From PALSA-1335 sp965231025 (GTDB lineage Bacteria > Patescibacteriota > Gracilibacteria > UBA1369), in contig OZ246407.1 of assembly GCA_965231025.1 (NCBI GenBank), positions 1,302,001-1,366,000 of the forward strand: DNA of 64,000 nucleotides. The letters run 5' to 3'. The notes under the pieces were generated by a model, which saw nothing but the letters and a program-made list of their open reading frames with translations, was not told where the DNA came from and searched no databases. Shown here one piece after another: positions 43,738-52,038 of this stretch. Both the position numbers and the translations under genes were made by a program. The number at the start of each line of letters is the position of its first letter. Positions within the stretch are counted from its first letter, which is position 1.

Positions 43738-44962
43738 AATCAACCAGCTGCCATGTTCCGTTGTCGGAAATTTTGTAATCAAAGACGGAAACATTGCCGT
43801 CCTTATAGCGAAGTTCGATCACGATGGTGGCGGCATCCAATTGCGATACCTGGATGGAGTCGACCTCTTTGTCGCCGACCATGTTCGGAAGAAGATTTTT
43901 CTCCAGGATGGTACGTTCATCGGTCGAAAAATGTCCCTGATACAAAACATTCAGCCCCAGGTGCTGTGCCGGAAGAGAAGCGATATCATTGAGCGTCAGG
44001 TTTGCGGGAACGGAATTGAACGTAGACATTTTGTCGATCTCCAAAGGCTTCCGGGTAATCTCCGGATTGGCCACGAACGACGGAAGAAGAACTTTCTGGG
44101 CGGGCTTAGTCGCGGATTTTGGCACCGGTGCTGGATCCGCAGGAACGGACGGTGTCTCTCCTGTGACGGAAGGCACCGGGGTTTGAGCTGAAGCATCGGC
44201 CAAAGGAGTACTCCCTGAAACGCTTGAGACATCGGGAGTCGGGGCTGGTGCCGGAGTCGTGGCCGGAGACTGCACATTGCCTTCGCCAACGCGTGAAGTA
44301 TTGCCGAAAGGAGTCTGGTAACTGAAATACTGGAACGGAGGCTGCTGCTGGACAGAAGTTTCTGGGGTTTTCTGAGTCGCCTGTTCCTGTGCAGAGACAG
44401 AGGCGGGGGTGGACGTAACCGGAGACGAAGAAGGTGAACTTGTCTTACTTACCTCGGCCTGCTGGGGCTGCCCGGACTCGGTTCCGGCAACGTTTGCCTC
44501 CAGCGACTGCATGTCAAAAGACTGGTCCGTGAAAGTTTGATTTCCCTGGAAATAATTGGAAGGAAGAACAGAACGTCCCGGGAAAGTCTTCAGTCCGGAA
44601 CCGGTCGTTCCTTCAATACTCACGGAACTTTGAGGCAAAGACGGTGATGCATCGCTTTCCTGTGAAGGAGAAGCTGACGGAACAACAACCTTGCTTCCAA
44701 AATCCAAAGGCAGTTTGGAAATACCCACAACGGCAACGATCACCAAACCAAGTGCTGGAACAACGGCAAAGTAACTCTTAAAAGGAGCGAGTCGTTCAAC
44801 CCAGCTTGTTTGGACCGGAGCCGCCTGGGCCGCGATCTTCATCATCACCCGCTGGCGGAGCTGTACCTTAAACCCCTCGTCGATGACGATCATTTCTTTT
44901 TTCTTGGCATCGCGGATCTTTGCGATGACGGAAGCGAAATATCTTCCTGTTGGGCGTGCCAT
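43709..44962 (-). CDS. Membrane protein co-encoded with ECF sigma factor (putative anti-sigma)
   Basis: 417 residues: about 60 cytoplasmic residues with basic helices, one membrane helix about 63-82, a long low-complexity Ser/Pro/Thr/Gln linker and a C-terminal soluble domain from about 285. It begins 12 bases after the sigma gene, so the two are one unit. Anti-sigma factors commonly have this topology, but the zinc anti-sigma motif HxxxCxxC is absent (no Cys in the N-terminal part), so the role rests on context. The external domain could sense the cell surface (inference). Confidence 0.6.
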   Translation of the reverse strand: MARPTGRYFASVIAKIRDAKKKEMIVIDEGFKVQLRQRVMMKIAAQAAPVQTSWVERLAPFKSYFAVVPALGLVIVAVVGISKLPLDFGSKVVVPSASPSQESDASPSLPQSSVSIEGTTGSGLKTFPGRSVLPSNYFQGNQTFTDQSFDMQSLEANVAGTESGQPQQAEVSKTSSPSSSPVTSTPASVSAQEQATQKTPETSVQQQPPFQYFSYQTPFGNTSRVGEGNVQSPATTPAPAPTPDVSSVSGSTPLADASAQTPVPSVTGETPSVPADPAPVPKSATKPAQKVLLPSFVANPEITRKPLEIDKMSTFNSVPANLTLNDIASLPAQHLGLNVLYQGHFSTDERTILEKNLLPNMVGDKEVDSIQVSQLDAATIVIELRYKDGNVSVFDYKISDNGTWQLVDSTLQRAAQQ

Positions 44963-44974
44963 GACGAGTTACGG

Positions 44975-45511
44975 TTAGGGTTTAATAAGTTGCTTAACTT
45001 TTTTCAGGGTCCGGTAGACCTTCACACCGATATGATTTGCGCTGAGCCCCATAATTTCGGCTATCTCGATGTTCGACACTTCTTCAAAGAATTTTAACCT
45101 GATAATTTCACGTTCCTCGTGATCAAGCTGATCGAGCACCCTCTGGACCTCAAACTGCTTCTCCTTGCGGGACGCGTCACCCGTGGAGTCGGCATCATGA
45201 TCAACAAGCTCTCCAATATCGTCCAAGCCGACCTTCTGGGCCTTACTCTGCTCCCGATACCACTTCAAAACGTTGTTATGGGCAATTTTGTAGAGCCATG
45301 AGGAAAACGGATACCCGCGCCACTCAAAACTCTTGATATGAGCAAGGGCATCATAGAAAGTCTGGCTTACCAGGTCGTGAACCGTCTCCTTGTCACTCAC
45401 GCGACGGTAGACATAGCGGTAAATCTGATCAAAGTACTTGTCATACAGTACCGCGAACTTCTGTGGATCCGCCTGGGCCTCCTGAACCAACTTTTGGTCT
45501 TGCTCTAGCAC
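44975..45511 (-). CDS. RNA polymerase ECF-type sigma-70 factor
   Basis: 178 residues. Region 2 is AVLYDKYFDQIYRYVYRRV with DLVSQTFYDALAHI, and region 2.4 is FSSWLYKIAHNNVLKWYRE; region 4 is LDHEEREIIRLKFFEEVS and EIAEIMGLSANHIGVKVYR (helix-turn-helix). No regions 1.1 or 3 are present, so it is an ECF factor. The start is GTG at 45511, the only good start in frame and the one preceded by a promoter. The membrane protein downstream is probably its regulator. Confidence 0.92.
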   Translation of the reverse strand: MLEQDQKLVQEAQADPQKFAVLYDKYFDQIYRYVYRRVSDKETVHDLVSQTFYDALAHIKSFEWRGYPFSSWLYKIAHNNVLKWYREQSKAQKVGLDDIGELVDHDADSTGDASRKEKQFEVQRVLDQLDHEEREIIRLKFFEEVSNIEIAEIMGLSANHIGVKVYRTLKKVKQLIKP

Positions 45512-45543
45512 AATTTTCGGCCTTTTAAAGGCTAAGGACGGAA

Positions 45544-45572
45544 ACTATGCCAAATTTTCACCAATTTGTCAA
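45544..45572 (-). promoter_or_regulatory. Promoter of the ECF sigma operon
   Basis: On the minus strand, TTGACA (45567-45572), 17 bp and CATAGT (45544-45549). The leader of about 30 nt contains a short palindrome (GCCTTT..AAAGGC). The boxes are vegetative type, so autoregulation by the ECF factor is not evident here. Confidence 0.65.
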
Positions 45573-45694
45573 CTGTTTTATGCTGGATAACCAACATCTT
45601 GCATCCTCTCTAAGCCACTATTTCCACGATCATTACAAAAATAGACTTCAGGAAGCAATTTTGCTAGAATAAGTGCGTTCTTTTTGGCTTTCAT

Positions 45695-46186
45695 ATGAGT
45701 AAAACCATTTTCAAAATTATCACGATTTTGTCCACTGCAGGCTTATTGGCCGGGTGCGTCATCGTCATCAACAATGGCAACCCAACCCAGGATGAACAGG
45801 TATTGATGGACATTCAGGGCCAGGCAAGCCAGCAAATCGCTCAAATAAACCAGAAAATCCAGAATGGCGACTACTCGGTCGAACAATTGCAGGGTCTCAT
45901 CAATGAAGCCAAGAAAGTCGTCGACGAGAATTTAAAAAAGATCGCCGAGCTCAAACTGCCGGAAAGAGCCAGGGCCATGGCGGAAAAAACCAAGGAATAC
46001 CTCCAAAAGGCCGAACAGACGTACCAATCCTTTCTCCAAATGTCGAGCCAGACCAACGAAAAAGTGCAGGAGCTTGTTTCAAACCTTAAAACCATGTCCG
46101 AACCCCTCATCAACATGGCCAGGCAGATGGAAGAAATGAAGCTCCAGTTCCTTAACGAACTTCAAAAAGCGACCGCGACCAAGTAA
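45695..46186 (+). CDS. Coiled-coil lipoprotein
   Basis: 163 residues: signal peptide with lipobox LLAGC (Cys 21), then nearly all-helical Gln/Lys/Glu-rich sequence with heptad character (EQLQGLINEAKKVVDEN, KTKEYLQKAEQTYQSF). It is probably lipid-anchored on the outer face of the membrane. A TAGAAT box lies at 45666-45671. No family is recognised; stalk- or spacer-type lipoproteins look like this. It is a single-gene unit. Confidence 0.7.
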   Translation: MSKTIFKIITILSTAGLLAGCVIVINNGNPTQDEQVLMDIQGQASQQIAQINQKIQNGDYSVEQLQGLINEAKKVVDENLKKIAELKLPERARAMAEKTKEYLQKAEQTYQSFLQMSSQTNEKVQELVSNLKTMSEPLINMARQMEEMKLQFLNELQKATATK

Positions 46187-46215
46187 ATACCCGTAATTAA
46201 TCTTCCCCGGCTACG

Positions 46216-46244
46216 TTGTAATAGTATGGTGAACACGTTAAAAT
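46216..46244 (+). promoter_or_regulatory. Promoter of the 46287-47759 gene pair
   Basis: TTGTAA (46216-46221), 17 bp and TAAAAT (46239-46244); the first ATG is 42 bases downstream. Confidence 0.55.
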
Positions 46245-46286
46245 GACCGGGTAACAATTTTATTAATCTTTTTGCGTCCACATTTT

Positions 46287-46925
46287 ATGTCCAAGAAACG
46301 ATTCGCCTTTATACTGACCGTCTTCGTACTGTGCCTCGCACAGCTTCAGATCGCCGCTGCGGCCGGCATACAGACCATCCCCAGTCCGGTGGATTTGCCA
46401 CCCGGCGCCATGAGCTACGGCAACATCGCCAAAAGCACCGGCCTCGACCCCAACATCGTCGCCGCGGTCATTGGTGTGGTCGGCCTCCTGGTGGGCAGTT
46501 TTTTGACGATACTTGGAACGTATTTCCTCAGGTTTTTGGACGTCCGCCGCGAAGACAAGCGCGAAGAAGCTTTCATGATGCGTGAAAGACAGGAGAAAGA
46601 GTTCCAGCTCAAACAGGAGATCTACAAAAACTTCCTCACCGACCTTGGCCTGATGGAAGGATTCCTGCTGCAAAAGTCCGAAAATGCCAAAATAAAAGAC
46701 GTTGAAAGCCTGAATGCGGAATGGACCACCATGGAAATCAAAATGAACCTGGTGTGCTCCCCGGCGATTCGCCGGCTGCTCGACGAACTTCAGGAAGAAC
46801 TGCTTGCCGCCGCAAAAAAACGGTTTGAGGGCGGAAAAGTTGAACTTGGGGAACAATATCTGAACAAACGGGGTGAGCTCCTCGATGCCATCCGTGAAGA
46901 CATTGATCTTTTCCAGACCAACTAA
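46287..46925 (+). CDS. Secreted/membrane protein with cytoplasmic coiled coil
   Basis: 212 residues: N-terminal hydrophobic segment (signal peptide, to about AAAAG), a short external part, a membrane helix 57-81 (VAAVIGVVGLLVGSFLTIL), then a charged helical cytoplasmic region (RREDKREEAFMMRERQEKE). The frame begins upstream with a TTG, but the ATG at 46287 fits the signal peptide. I recognise no family. The next gene, three bases on, has the same order (signal peptide, outside, membrane helix, helical inside), so the two may form a complex. Confidence 0.6.
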   Translation: MSKKRFAFILTVFVLCLAQLQIAAAAGIQTIPSPVDLPPGAMSYGNIAKSTGLDPNIVAAVIGVVGLLVGSFLTILGTYFLRFLDVRREDKREEAFMMRERQEKEFQLKQEIYKNFLTDLGLMEGFLLQKSENAKIKDVESLNAEWTTMEIKMNLVCSPAIRRLLDELQEELLAAAKKRFEGGKVELGEQYLNKRGELLDAIREDIDLFQTN

Positions 46926-46928
46926 GCC

Positions 46929-47759
46929 ATGAAAAAATTCACCGTACAATCCGGAATCATCATCGCTGCAAGCCTTCTGATCCAGGCACAGCTTGGTTTT
47001 GCCCAAAGCATCACCGGCACGGTGGTATCGGGACAGCCGATGCCGACAACAACAACCGGCAGTGGCGCGAACATAACGGGAACAACCGCAACGACCACGA
47101 ACACCGGTACCACAAGGCCGGGCAGCCAGACCGGCACCACCGGAACAACGACGGGAACCGCTACCGGCACCAGGACGCCGGGCAGCACAGGAAACCAGAC
47201 TTCAAATCTCCCCATTCCGACGGATATTCCCATCGTCCCAAGCATCACCCAGGAAACGGGCACGACGAACGACCAAACCACGACGCTGGTATGCGATCAG
47301 GACAAATGCGCCGCCACCGTCCAAAAAACCATGGGAAACGAAATTATCGTCATGACCATACTCTTCCTGGGATCCGGAGTAGGCGGACTATTATGGATCC
47401 TTGCGCTCCTCATGATGAAAAAGGGAGTTGTGGAACGTGAATCAAGAAAAATGGACCGCAGAAACCGCCAGCACATGCAGTCCATGATGACAAACCAGAA
47501 AATGAAAGTATACGACGGATACATCAATACGGTGATGTCGCTCGTAAACAACATCCAGCACAAAAAACCGGTCGGCCCGGACGAGATGAAGAGTTTCCAG
47601 GAAAGTTCCGTCTTCATCAACATGCACGGATCAAAACACATGAGAGCCATGAACGAACACATCGCTTCTCTCATCCAAACGGGCAAATCCCTGGCCACCG
47701 CCGATCATGCGCACCTCAAGGCGGAACTGAGCAAAACAATCCGCGCAGACCTGGTCTAA
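46929..47759 (+). CDS. Thr/Gly-rich single-pass membrane protein
   Basis: 276 residues: signal peptide to about 25 (GFAQ), a low-complexity Thr/Gly-rich external stretch (about 38-92, likely O-glycosylated), a Cys pair (CDQDKC), a membrane helix 138-163 and a helical cytoplasmic domain rich in Met, His and Lys. The order mirrors the upstream gene. The Thr-rich region is a plausible substrate for the DUF2723 enzyme (inference). No family known to me. Confidence 0.6.
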   Translation: MKKFTVQSGIIIAASLLIQAQLGFAQSITGTVVSGQPMPTTTTGSGANITGTTATTTNTGTTRPGSQTGTTGTTTGTATGTRTPGSTGNQTSNLPIPTDIPIVPSITQETGTTNDQTTTLVCDQDKCAATVQKTMGNEIIVMTILFLGSGVGGLLWILALLMMKKGVVERESRKMDRRNRQHMQSMMTNQKMKVYDGYINTVMSLVNNIQHKKPVGPDEMKSFQESSVFINMHGSKHMRAMNEHIASLIQTGKSLATADHAHLKAELSKTIRADLV

Positions 47760-47770
47760 GTGGTCCTGGC

Positions 47771-48181
47771 CTAAAAAGCCTCCCCCGAAAAAGACCTGCG
47801 CGCCTTTTTAATGTCGCTGCGCTTATGTTTGGCCTCAAGCATTTTTTCCTTCGCCCGTTTTGAACGTTTCTGCTTCTGCTTTTTCAGTTTGAAAATTTTC
47901 TTCGCGCGCTCGGAACGTGCGCCCATGATCTTTTCCTCAATCTTCAAAAGAAGGAGCTTGTATGCCGAAAGCCTGTTTTTGCTTTGTTCACGGTGTTTTT
48001 GGCACCTCACCTCAATACCCGTGGGAATGTGCTTCAACAGGACGCAGCTCGAGGTCTTATTGATCTTTTGGCCGCCTTTGCCGCTACCCCGGACAAAATG
48101 TTCGACAATATCCCAGGGGAAGACCTTAAGCTCCCCGGCTTTCAATAAAAAATGCGGCGGCAATTCAATCGGGAAATTCAT
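47771..48181 (-). CDS. GGQ-domain ribosome-rescue factor (release-factor-like)
   Basis: 136 residues: GSGKGGQKINKTSSCVLL contains the GGQ peptidyl-tRNA hydrolysis motif with the ensuing NKTS; KHIPTGIEVRCQKHREQSKN resembles the mitochondrial mtRF-R (C12orf65) group. A long Lys/Arg-rich tail (KLKKQKQKRSKRAKEK) would enter the mRNA channel, as in ArfB. It lacks the codon-recognition domains of RF1/RF2, so it frees stalled ribosomes without a stop codon. The ATG at 48181 is chosen over the longer frame to 48271. The window also has tmRNA, so two rescue routes coexist. Confidence 0.88.
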   Translation of the reverse strand: MNFPIELPPHFLLKAGELKVFPWDIVEHFVRGSGKGGQKINKTSSCVLLKHIPTGIEVRCQKHREQSKNRLSAYKLLLLKIEEKIMGARSERAKKIFKLKKQKQKRSKRAKEKMLEAKHKRSDIKKARRSFSGEAF

Positions 48182-48245
48182 AACCACATTGTAAGCACTT
48201 CGCCGGGGCAATTCAAATCCGGAAGACCTATTTCCCCGCCGGAAC

Positions 48246-49286
48246 CTACCCCAGCTGCCCGCGCCGCACATCCCCCTGATACCGCTCGATCCGGCGGATC
48301 AGCGTCTGCTTCAGGCTTGACCTCGCCTTCCCGTAAAGAGTTTGCTGGTCATAAGGATCCTGGGGATTCTCCTCAAGGCTCAAATGATTCGCGTCAAGAA
48401 TTTTCACGGTGCAGTCACCATTCGCCCTCACCTGGGACAGCACTTTCTTTTCAACCGCCTCGGGGAGTACGCTCAGCATATCCAAAACCACCAGCGCCTT
48501 GCCGTAATCCAGCTTGGGATACTTTGCCACGGCGGCCTGGATCGCCGCGTTCAACTGACGGCACCAGCCCTGCCGGTTCTCGGTATGGGCCACCGCCCCT
48601 GACTTGCTTCGCGTCCCTTCAAAAAAGAACAGTACATTGTCCCCGCCGGCCAAAGCCTCTACGATATCTTTCCCGATTCTTTCAATCTCAAGCGCCCTCT
48701 TGGCATCATTTTTCAGCTCGGCCCGGTGAACTAAAATCGGATTGCGGCTGGCGATGGTTTTCCCCACGATCGGCAAATGCACCAGTTCATCCTTCATCAC
48801 ATACCTGAACCTCCGTACCCCTCCCCTGCGGAGAAGTTCAGCCAAAACATAGGTTTCAAGACCTCCGCCCTGATGGGTGGACATCAATAAATGGGGTTTC
48901 TCGGCCAACCTTTGGGAACTCAGCTCCGACTCAACGCCGACGCGGACACCAAGTGCCTGCAAATCCTGAATGAACCCGGCCTCCGAGCCCATGATCAACC
49001 GGTTGATTTCACGGGAGTCCGCCCCTTCAAAAAGATGGGCCCGCAGGGTCGCATCAACCCACCCTTTGATCAACGCCCTCTTAAAACCGATATTGCTCTT
49101 CACGCGGTCAACCAGTCCCCTCTGATCAAGATGGGCATGAATCATCCTGTACAAATCGGGAATATCCAAAGTTTGTAAATACTCCAGTGGCGCCTCCTTC
49201 AAATCCCCTGCCTCAAAAGTTTCACCACCGCGAACATTATCCTGATCCCGGCGTTCATCCAAATTGCCTCCCGGACGACTGACCAT
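48246..49286 (-). CDS. Glycerolipid acyltransferase-like protein (PlsC/GPAT superfamily)
   Basis: 346 residues. The characteristic block FFFEGTRSKSG (EGTRS) and the upstream GKTIASRNPILVHR place it among glycerol-phosphate acyltransferases. The catalytic block reads LMSTHQGGGLETYVL: a His followed by five residues and Glu, instead of the usual H-x4-D, so either the spacing or the acid has changed. The N-terminal about 110 residues are polar, and there is no clear membrane helix. It would acylate glycerol-phosphate or a lipid at the membrane surface. The start is the ATG at 49286; a clear promoter lies just upstream. Confidence 0.75.
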   Translation of the reverse strand: MVSRPGGNLDERRDQDNVRGGETFEAGDLKEAPLEYLQTLDIPDLYRMIHAHLDQRGLVDRVKSNIGFKRALIKGWVDATLRAHLFEGADSREINRLIMGSEAGFIQDLQALGVRVGVESELSSQRLAEKPHLLMSTHQGGGLETYVLAELLRRGGVRRFRYVMKDELVHLPIVGKTIASRNPILVHRAELKNDAKRALEIERIGKDIVEALAGGDNVLFFFEGTRSKSGAVAHTENRQGWCRQLNAAIQAAVAKYPKLDYGKALVVLDMLSVLPEAVEKKVLSQVRANGDCTVKILDANHLSLEENPQDPYDQQTLYGKARSSLKQTLIRRIERYQGDVRRGQLG

Positions 49287-49314
49287 AAACAAATAGTAAG
49301 TTTAAATGGCCGCC

Positions 49315-49343
49315 ATTATAGGAACGCCCAAACCCACCGTCAA
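49315..49343 (-). promoter_or_regulatory. Promoter of the acyltransferase gene
   Basis: On the minus strand, TTGACG (49338-49343), 17 bp and TATAAT (49315-49320). Confidence 0.75.
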
Positions 49344-49361
49344 GATCTTCTGATGCGGAGC

Positions 49362-49390
49362 TTGACCGGATAAAAAGCATTCGGTATGTT
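49362..49390 (+). promoter_or_regulatory. Promoter of the Pro/Ala/Thr-rich membrane protein
   Basis: TTGACC (49362-49367), 17 bp and TATGTT (49385-49390). It is divergent from and adjacent to the minus-strand promoter at 49315-49343. Confidence 0.55.
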
Positions 49391-49422
49391 AAAACATCCT
49401 AGAGTTTTTAAACCTCATATTC

Positions 49423-49947
49423 ATGCAAAGACCCCCACCCTACAGACACGAAGAGAAAGTTATCATCAATGTCCGCCGGAACGAAACCGGGCGCAATTCG
49501 GAACCTACTATCGTGAATATGCCGATACCTAAGGAACACCGCTCGGCAATGAGAAAAACAAGGATCGCCGTCGGAGCGGCCATGGGGGTATTGGCCGTTG
49601 GAGCCGGGGTGATCCTGGCAAAAGATCTGACCGGTCGAACGGTCGAAAAAACCTCAGCCCCAAGCGCCGACACGGCCCACCAGGCGGTAACGGACACTCC
49701 TCCCTCCAATATTCTTGTCGCCACGGCCGCCCCGTCGGTGGAAGATTCCACAGAAGCTCCTGAAGAAAACCCCACCCCGGCGGCAACGGCCACAGCTACA
49801 CCGGACCTGCCAAAAACCGCCTCCGTACTGCCAGTGCCCGCAACTGGCGCCCCGGTAAGCCCATCAACCGCCACCGCAAAAACATGGGCATCCCCAAAAC
49901 CGCAACCTCTTCCAAAATCCGGAATCATCAGGGAAGTCCCGTTTTAA
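49423..49947 (+). CDS. Single-pass membrane protein with Ala/Pro/Thr-rich external tail
   Basis: 174 residues: a basic cytoplasmic N-terminus, a membrane helix 47-66 (RIAVGAAMGVLAVGAGVIL) and a low-complexity external tail of Ala, Thr, Pro and Ser. No folded domain is recognisable. Such tails often carry glycans or span the wall. No Shine-Dalgarno. The function is unknown. Confidence 0.6.
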   Translation: MQRPPPYRHEEKVIINVRRNETGRNSEPTIVNMPIPKEHRSAMRKTRIAVGAAMGVLAVGAGVILAKDLTGRTVEKTSAPSADTAHQAVTDTPPSNILVATAAPSVEDSTEAPEENPTPAATATATPDLPKTASVLPVPATGAPVSPSTATAKTWASPKPQPLPKSGIIREVPF

Positions 49948-49969
49948 ATAAGCCTTCTTACAAACCAAA

Positions 49970-50761
49970 TCAATTTAGCCACGCCAAGAAATCCCTCCCC
50001 CATTTAGGCCTTTTCTGATCCAATCGAAACAATCGCATTTTATAGGCATGATCTTCTTCCAAGACATACCTTACTCCTGATAGAGTCATAAATGTTACAC
50101 AGTAATACGCTCCAGGATAATTCACTTTTTTCGCGGGCAATTGCCGGACGGCGACAAAAGAATTCCCTTCGGATTCCAAAGTACTATAGGCCCATGTTTG
50201 CACTTCACTCATTTCGACCTGCACTTGTTCCCCCGAAGACGCTCCAGCTTGGCGCAGTTGCTCCACCAGAAAACGTCTCGATTCAAATTTTAAACGATAA
50301 TATTGCCCATCTTTCAATAAATAACCATCTAAACTGGTAATTAAAGAAACAGGGAACAAAGCAAAAGCAAGACATTTATCTAGGTTTAACAAACTTCCTA
50401 CATTAAAAAGTGATTCATTCCAATCAAACCTTATGCCTCCCAACTTATTATCTCCGCACATTCTAACAACTTTTGGTGAATCCACAACTTCAGCTTGGAA
50501 CTTAGAGTCTTTATGTTGCCGAAATGCGACAGCTAACACCGCCAACCCTCCTATTGCCATCGACAAATTAGCAAACGAAAAGTCTGTTGAACTTGCCAAC
50601 GAAGGCGGAGTTAAATTCGACGAAGAAGTCGAACCGGAATTTACTAAGAATTTGCTAATTAAAAAGGTAACTAACAAAAGTGGAACCGTATAAGTTAGTA
50701 CCCAATACTTATGGAACCATATTTTTAGACGTGCCCAAGTACGCTCAAAAAACAAAAACAT
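49970..50761 (-). CDS. Unknown two-helix membrane protein in an AT-rich patch
   Basis: 263 residues: a membrane helix about 19-40 (VLTYTVPLLLVTFLISKFL), a Ser-rich external loop, a second helix about 65-82 (ANLSMAIGGLAVLAVAF) and a cytoplasmic beta-rich domain. The sequence resembles phage-resistance or island-borne accessory membrane proteins in outline only; I assign no function. Codon use is AT-rich compared with genes before 49.9 kb, as are the next 2 kb up to tmRNA. Confidence 0.5.
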   Translation of the reverse strand: MFLFFERTWARLKIWFHKYWVLTYTVPLLLVTFLISKFLVNSGSTSSSNLTPPSLASSTDFSFANLSMAIGGLAVLAVAFRQHKDSKFQAEVVDSPKVVRMCGDNKLGGIRFDWNESLFNVGSLLNLDKCLAFALFPVSLITSLDGYLLKDGQYYRLKFESRRFLVEQLRQAGASSGEQVQVEMSEVQTWAYSTLESEGNSFVAVRQLPAKKVNYPGAYYCVTFMTLSGVRYVLEEDHAYKMRLFRLDQKRPKWGRDFLAWLN

Positions 50762-50977
50762 CTTGTAATATTAACAAACTAAGATGTTAAAATAACAACA
50801 GAAAACAAAAAAATCAACTGGTCGACAAGGTGAACAATAATCGGAACCAGATTGAAGAGTCAATAAATAATTGGTATCCAATGCTCAATGAACTTAGATA
50901 CAACACTAAGCCATTAGCCAAATTATCATTATCTTAAGACACATGAAACCAATAGAACCACTTCTGTCTAGACAAGA

Positions 50978-51568
50978 TTAGGATGCTTTATTATTTGCTT
51001 TATGATAAGAAGACTTAATAAACTCTCCTACATTTTCCTTATACTTCTTCTCATTAAATCGATAAAAACATAGATTTTGAATCTCATAACCCATATCCAC
51101 GGGCCATATTTCTCTCTCTAAAAACAAAAGCGGGAAATCTTTGTAATTGAAGGTTGCCAACACAACATTTTTCGCTGATAAATTCTTTAGAATATTTACC
51201 AAAAAAAGGTCAGTGAATTCAGGCACTTTATTTTTACAAGCATTTTTAAATACATACAAATTTGAAATTCTTGTAGCATCAATAATGTCTCCTGTCTCAA
51301 TGCCTGAAATATAATGTGTAAAAAGTTGCTCAAGCAACTTCAGCTTTTCCTTATATTCTATTAAGCTCATTGAGCCTCTTAAAAATTCAAAAATAGTTAA
51401 ATCACAAGCAAGCAATTGTATTTTCTTATCGATCACTTGTTGATAAAAAGATTTTGCCCAAAGTTTTGGCTTTTTCTTATCTAAAAAAGCATTCGTTAAT
51501 CCTTGAATTACGTTTGTATCTAATAGCAAATACGAATTATTTTCCTGTGGGATTATCTCTTTCTTCAT
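50978..51568 (-). CDS. PIN-domain protein, probable toxin of a toxin-antitoxin pair
   Basis: 196 residues: YLLLDTNVIQGL gives the first acidic residue, CDLTIFEFLRG the conserved Glu, and PEFTDLFLVNIL plus LATFNYKDFP the distal Asp residues, as in VapC-like RNases. The start is the ATG at 51568, inside the last codons of the upstream small gene (32-bp overlap). PIN toxins cut tRNA or mRNA. The protein is longer than a usual VapC (about 130-150 residues), with extra helices in the middle. Confidence 0.75.
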   Translation of the reverse strand: MKKEIIPQENNSYLLLDTNVIQGLTNAFLDKKKPKLWAKSFYQQVIDKKIQLLACDLTIFEFLRGSMSLIEYKEKLKLLEQLFTHYISGIETGDIIDATRISNLYVFKNACKNKVPEFTDLFLVNILKNLSAKNVVLATFNYKDFPLLFLEREIWPVDMGYEIQNLCFYRFNEKKYKENVGEFIKSSYHKANNKAS

Positions 51569-51707
51569 GTTCTTTTTGTATAACTGCAACTTTGTGACTT
51601 TGATCAATTAACTTTTGAATATCAAATGTCTGACCAGAGGGTTTCTTCTCAAGATCTTTAACACTAATCTTCTGTATTTTACCAATTTTATCTACTGGAT
51701 TTGACAT
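51537..51707 (-). CDS. Small antitoxin-like protein upstream of the PIN gene
   Basis: 56 residues: MSNPVDKIGKIQKISVKD, a short DIQKLIDQSHKVAVIQKE region and a charged tail. It overlaps the PIN gene by 32 bp, the usual antitoxin-first arrangement. A DNA-binding fold cannot be confirmed from the sequence alone; the call rests on size, position and overlap. Confidence 0.55.
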   Translation of the reverse strand: MSNPVDKIGKIQKISVKDLEKKPSGQTFDIQKLIDQSHKVAVIQKEHEERDNPTGK

Positions 51708-52038
51708 ACAAACATTATTTTAAGTACACATAATAAATAAAATTTGATTCAGAGCAATAGCCACAAAGAACTGTTAATATATAATACCATATTTTATCAA
51801 TAGTGTACAGAACATTGGCCCAAAATAATCCTCTCATCTTTAGCCTGTCTGATAAGCCTATCGAGGCCTTTGATTGGGAGCACAGGGCAAAACTGGCCCC
51901 AAACCCACTTGCCGTTCCTATTACCTAGTCTAGCGTTCAAGAACAAAATTGCCTTCAATAAGGACACAGGGTTTGGAACCGCCGATTATGCGCTACCATT
52001 AAAGGTATTCACCTTTTCAACAGGTAAAAATATTCATT
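51708..52038. other. AT-rich gap between the toxin-antitoxin pair and tmRNA
   Basis: About 330 bp. The first 90 bases are very AT-rich. A minus-strand frame at 51797-51985 is open (see the separate entry). A weak hairpin AAAGGT-GAAT-ACCTTT (about 52000-52016) just 3' of tmRNA could be its terminator. No direct repeat of the tmRNA 3' end was spotted here. Confidence 0.4.
51797..51967 (-). pseudogene. Possible gene remnant or small ORF
   Basis: Reading from a GTG at 51967, the frame gives 56 residues with a protein-like composition (LLKAILFLNARLGNRNG, WVWGQFCPVLPIKGLDRLI) and a more GC-balanced composition than the AT-rich DNA around it. It could be the 3' fragment of a gene broken by integration next to tmRNA, or an unannotated small gene. 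Support is weak. Confidence 0.25.

Noticed and set aside
50762..50977. Possible small gene on the plus strand (about 40 codons ending at about 50937)
   Set aside because: It lacks an ATG and a promoter, is strongly AT-rich and has no recognisable pattern.
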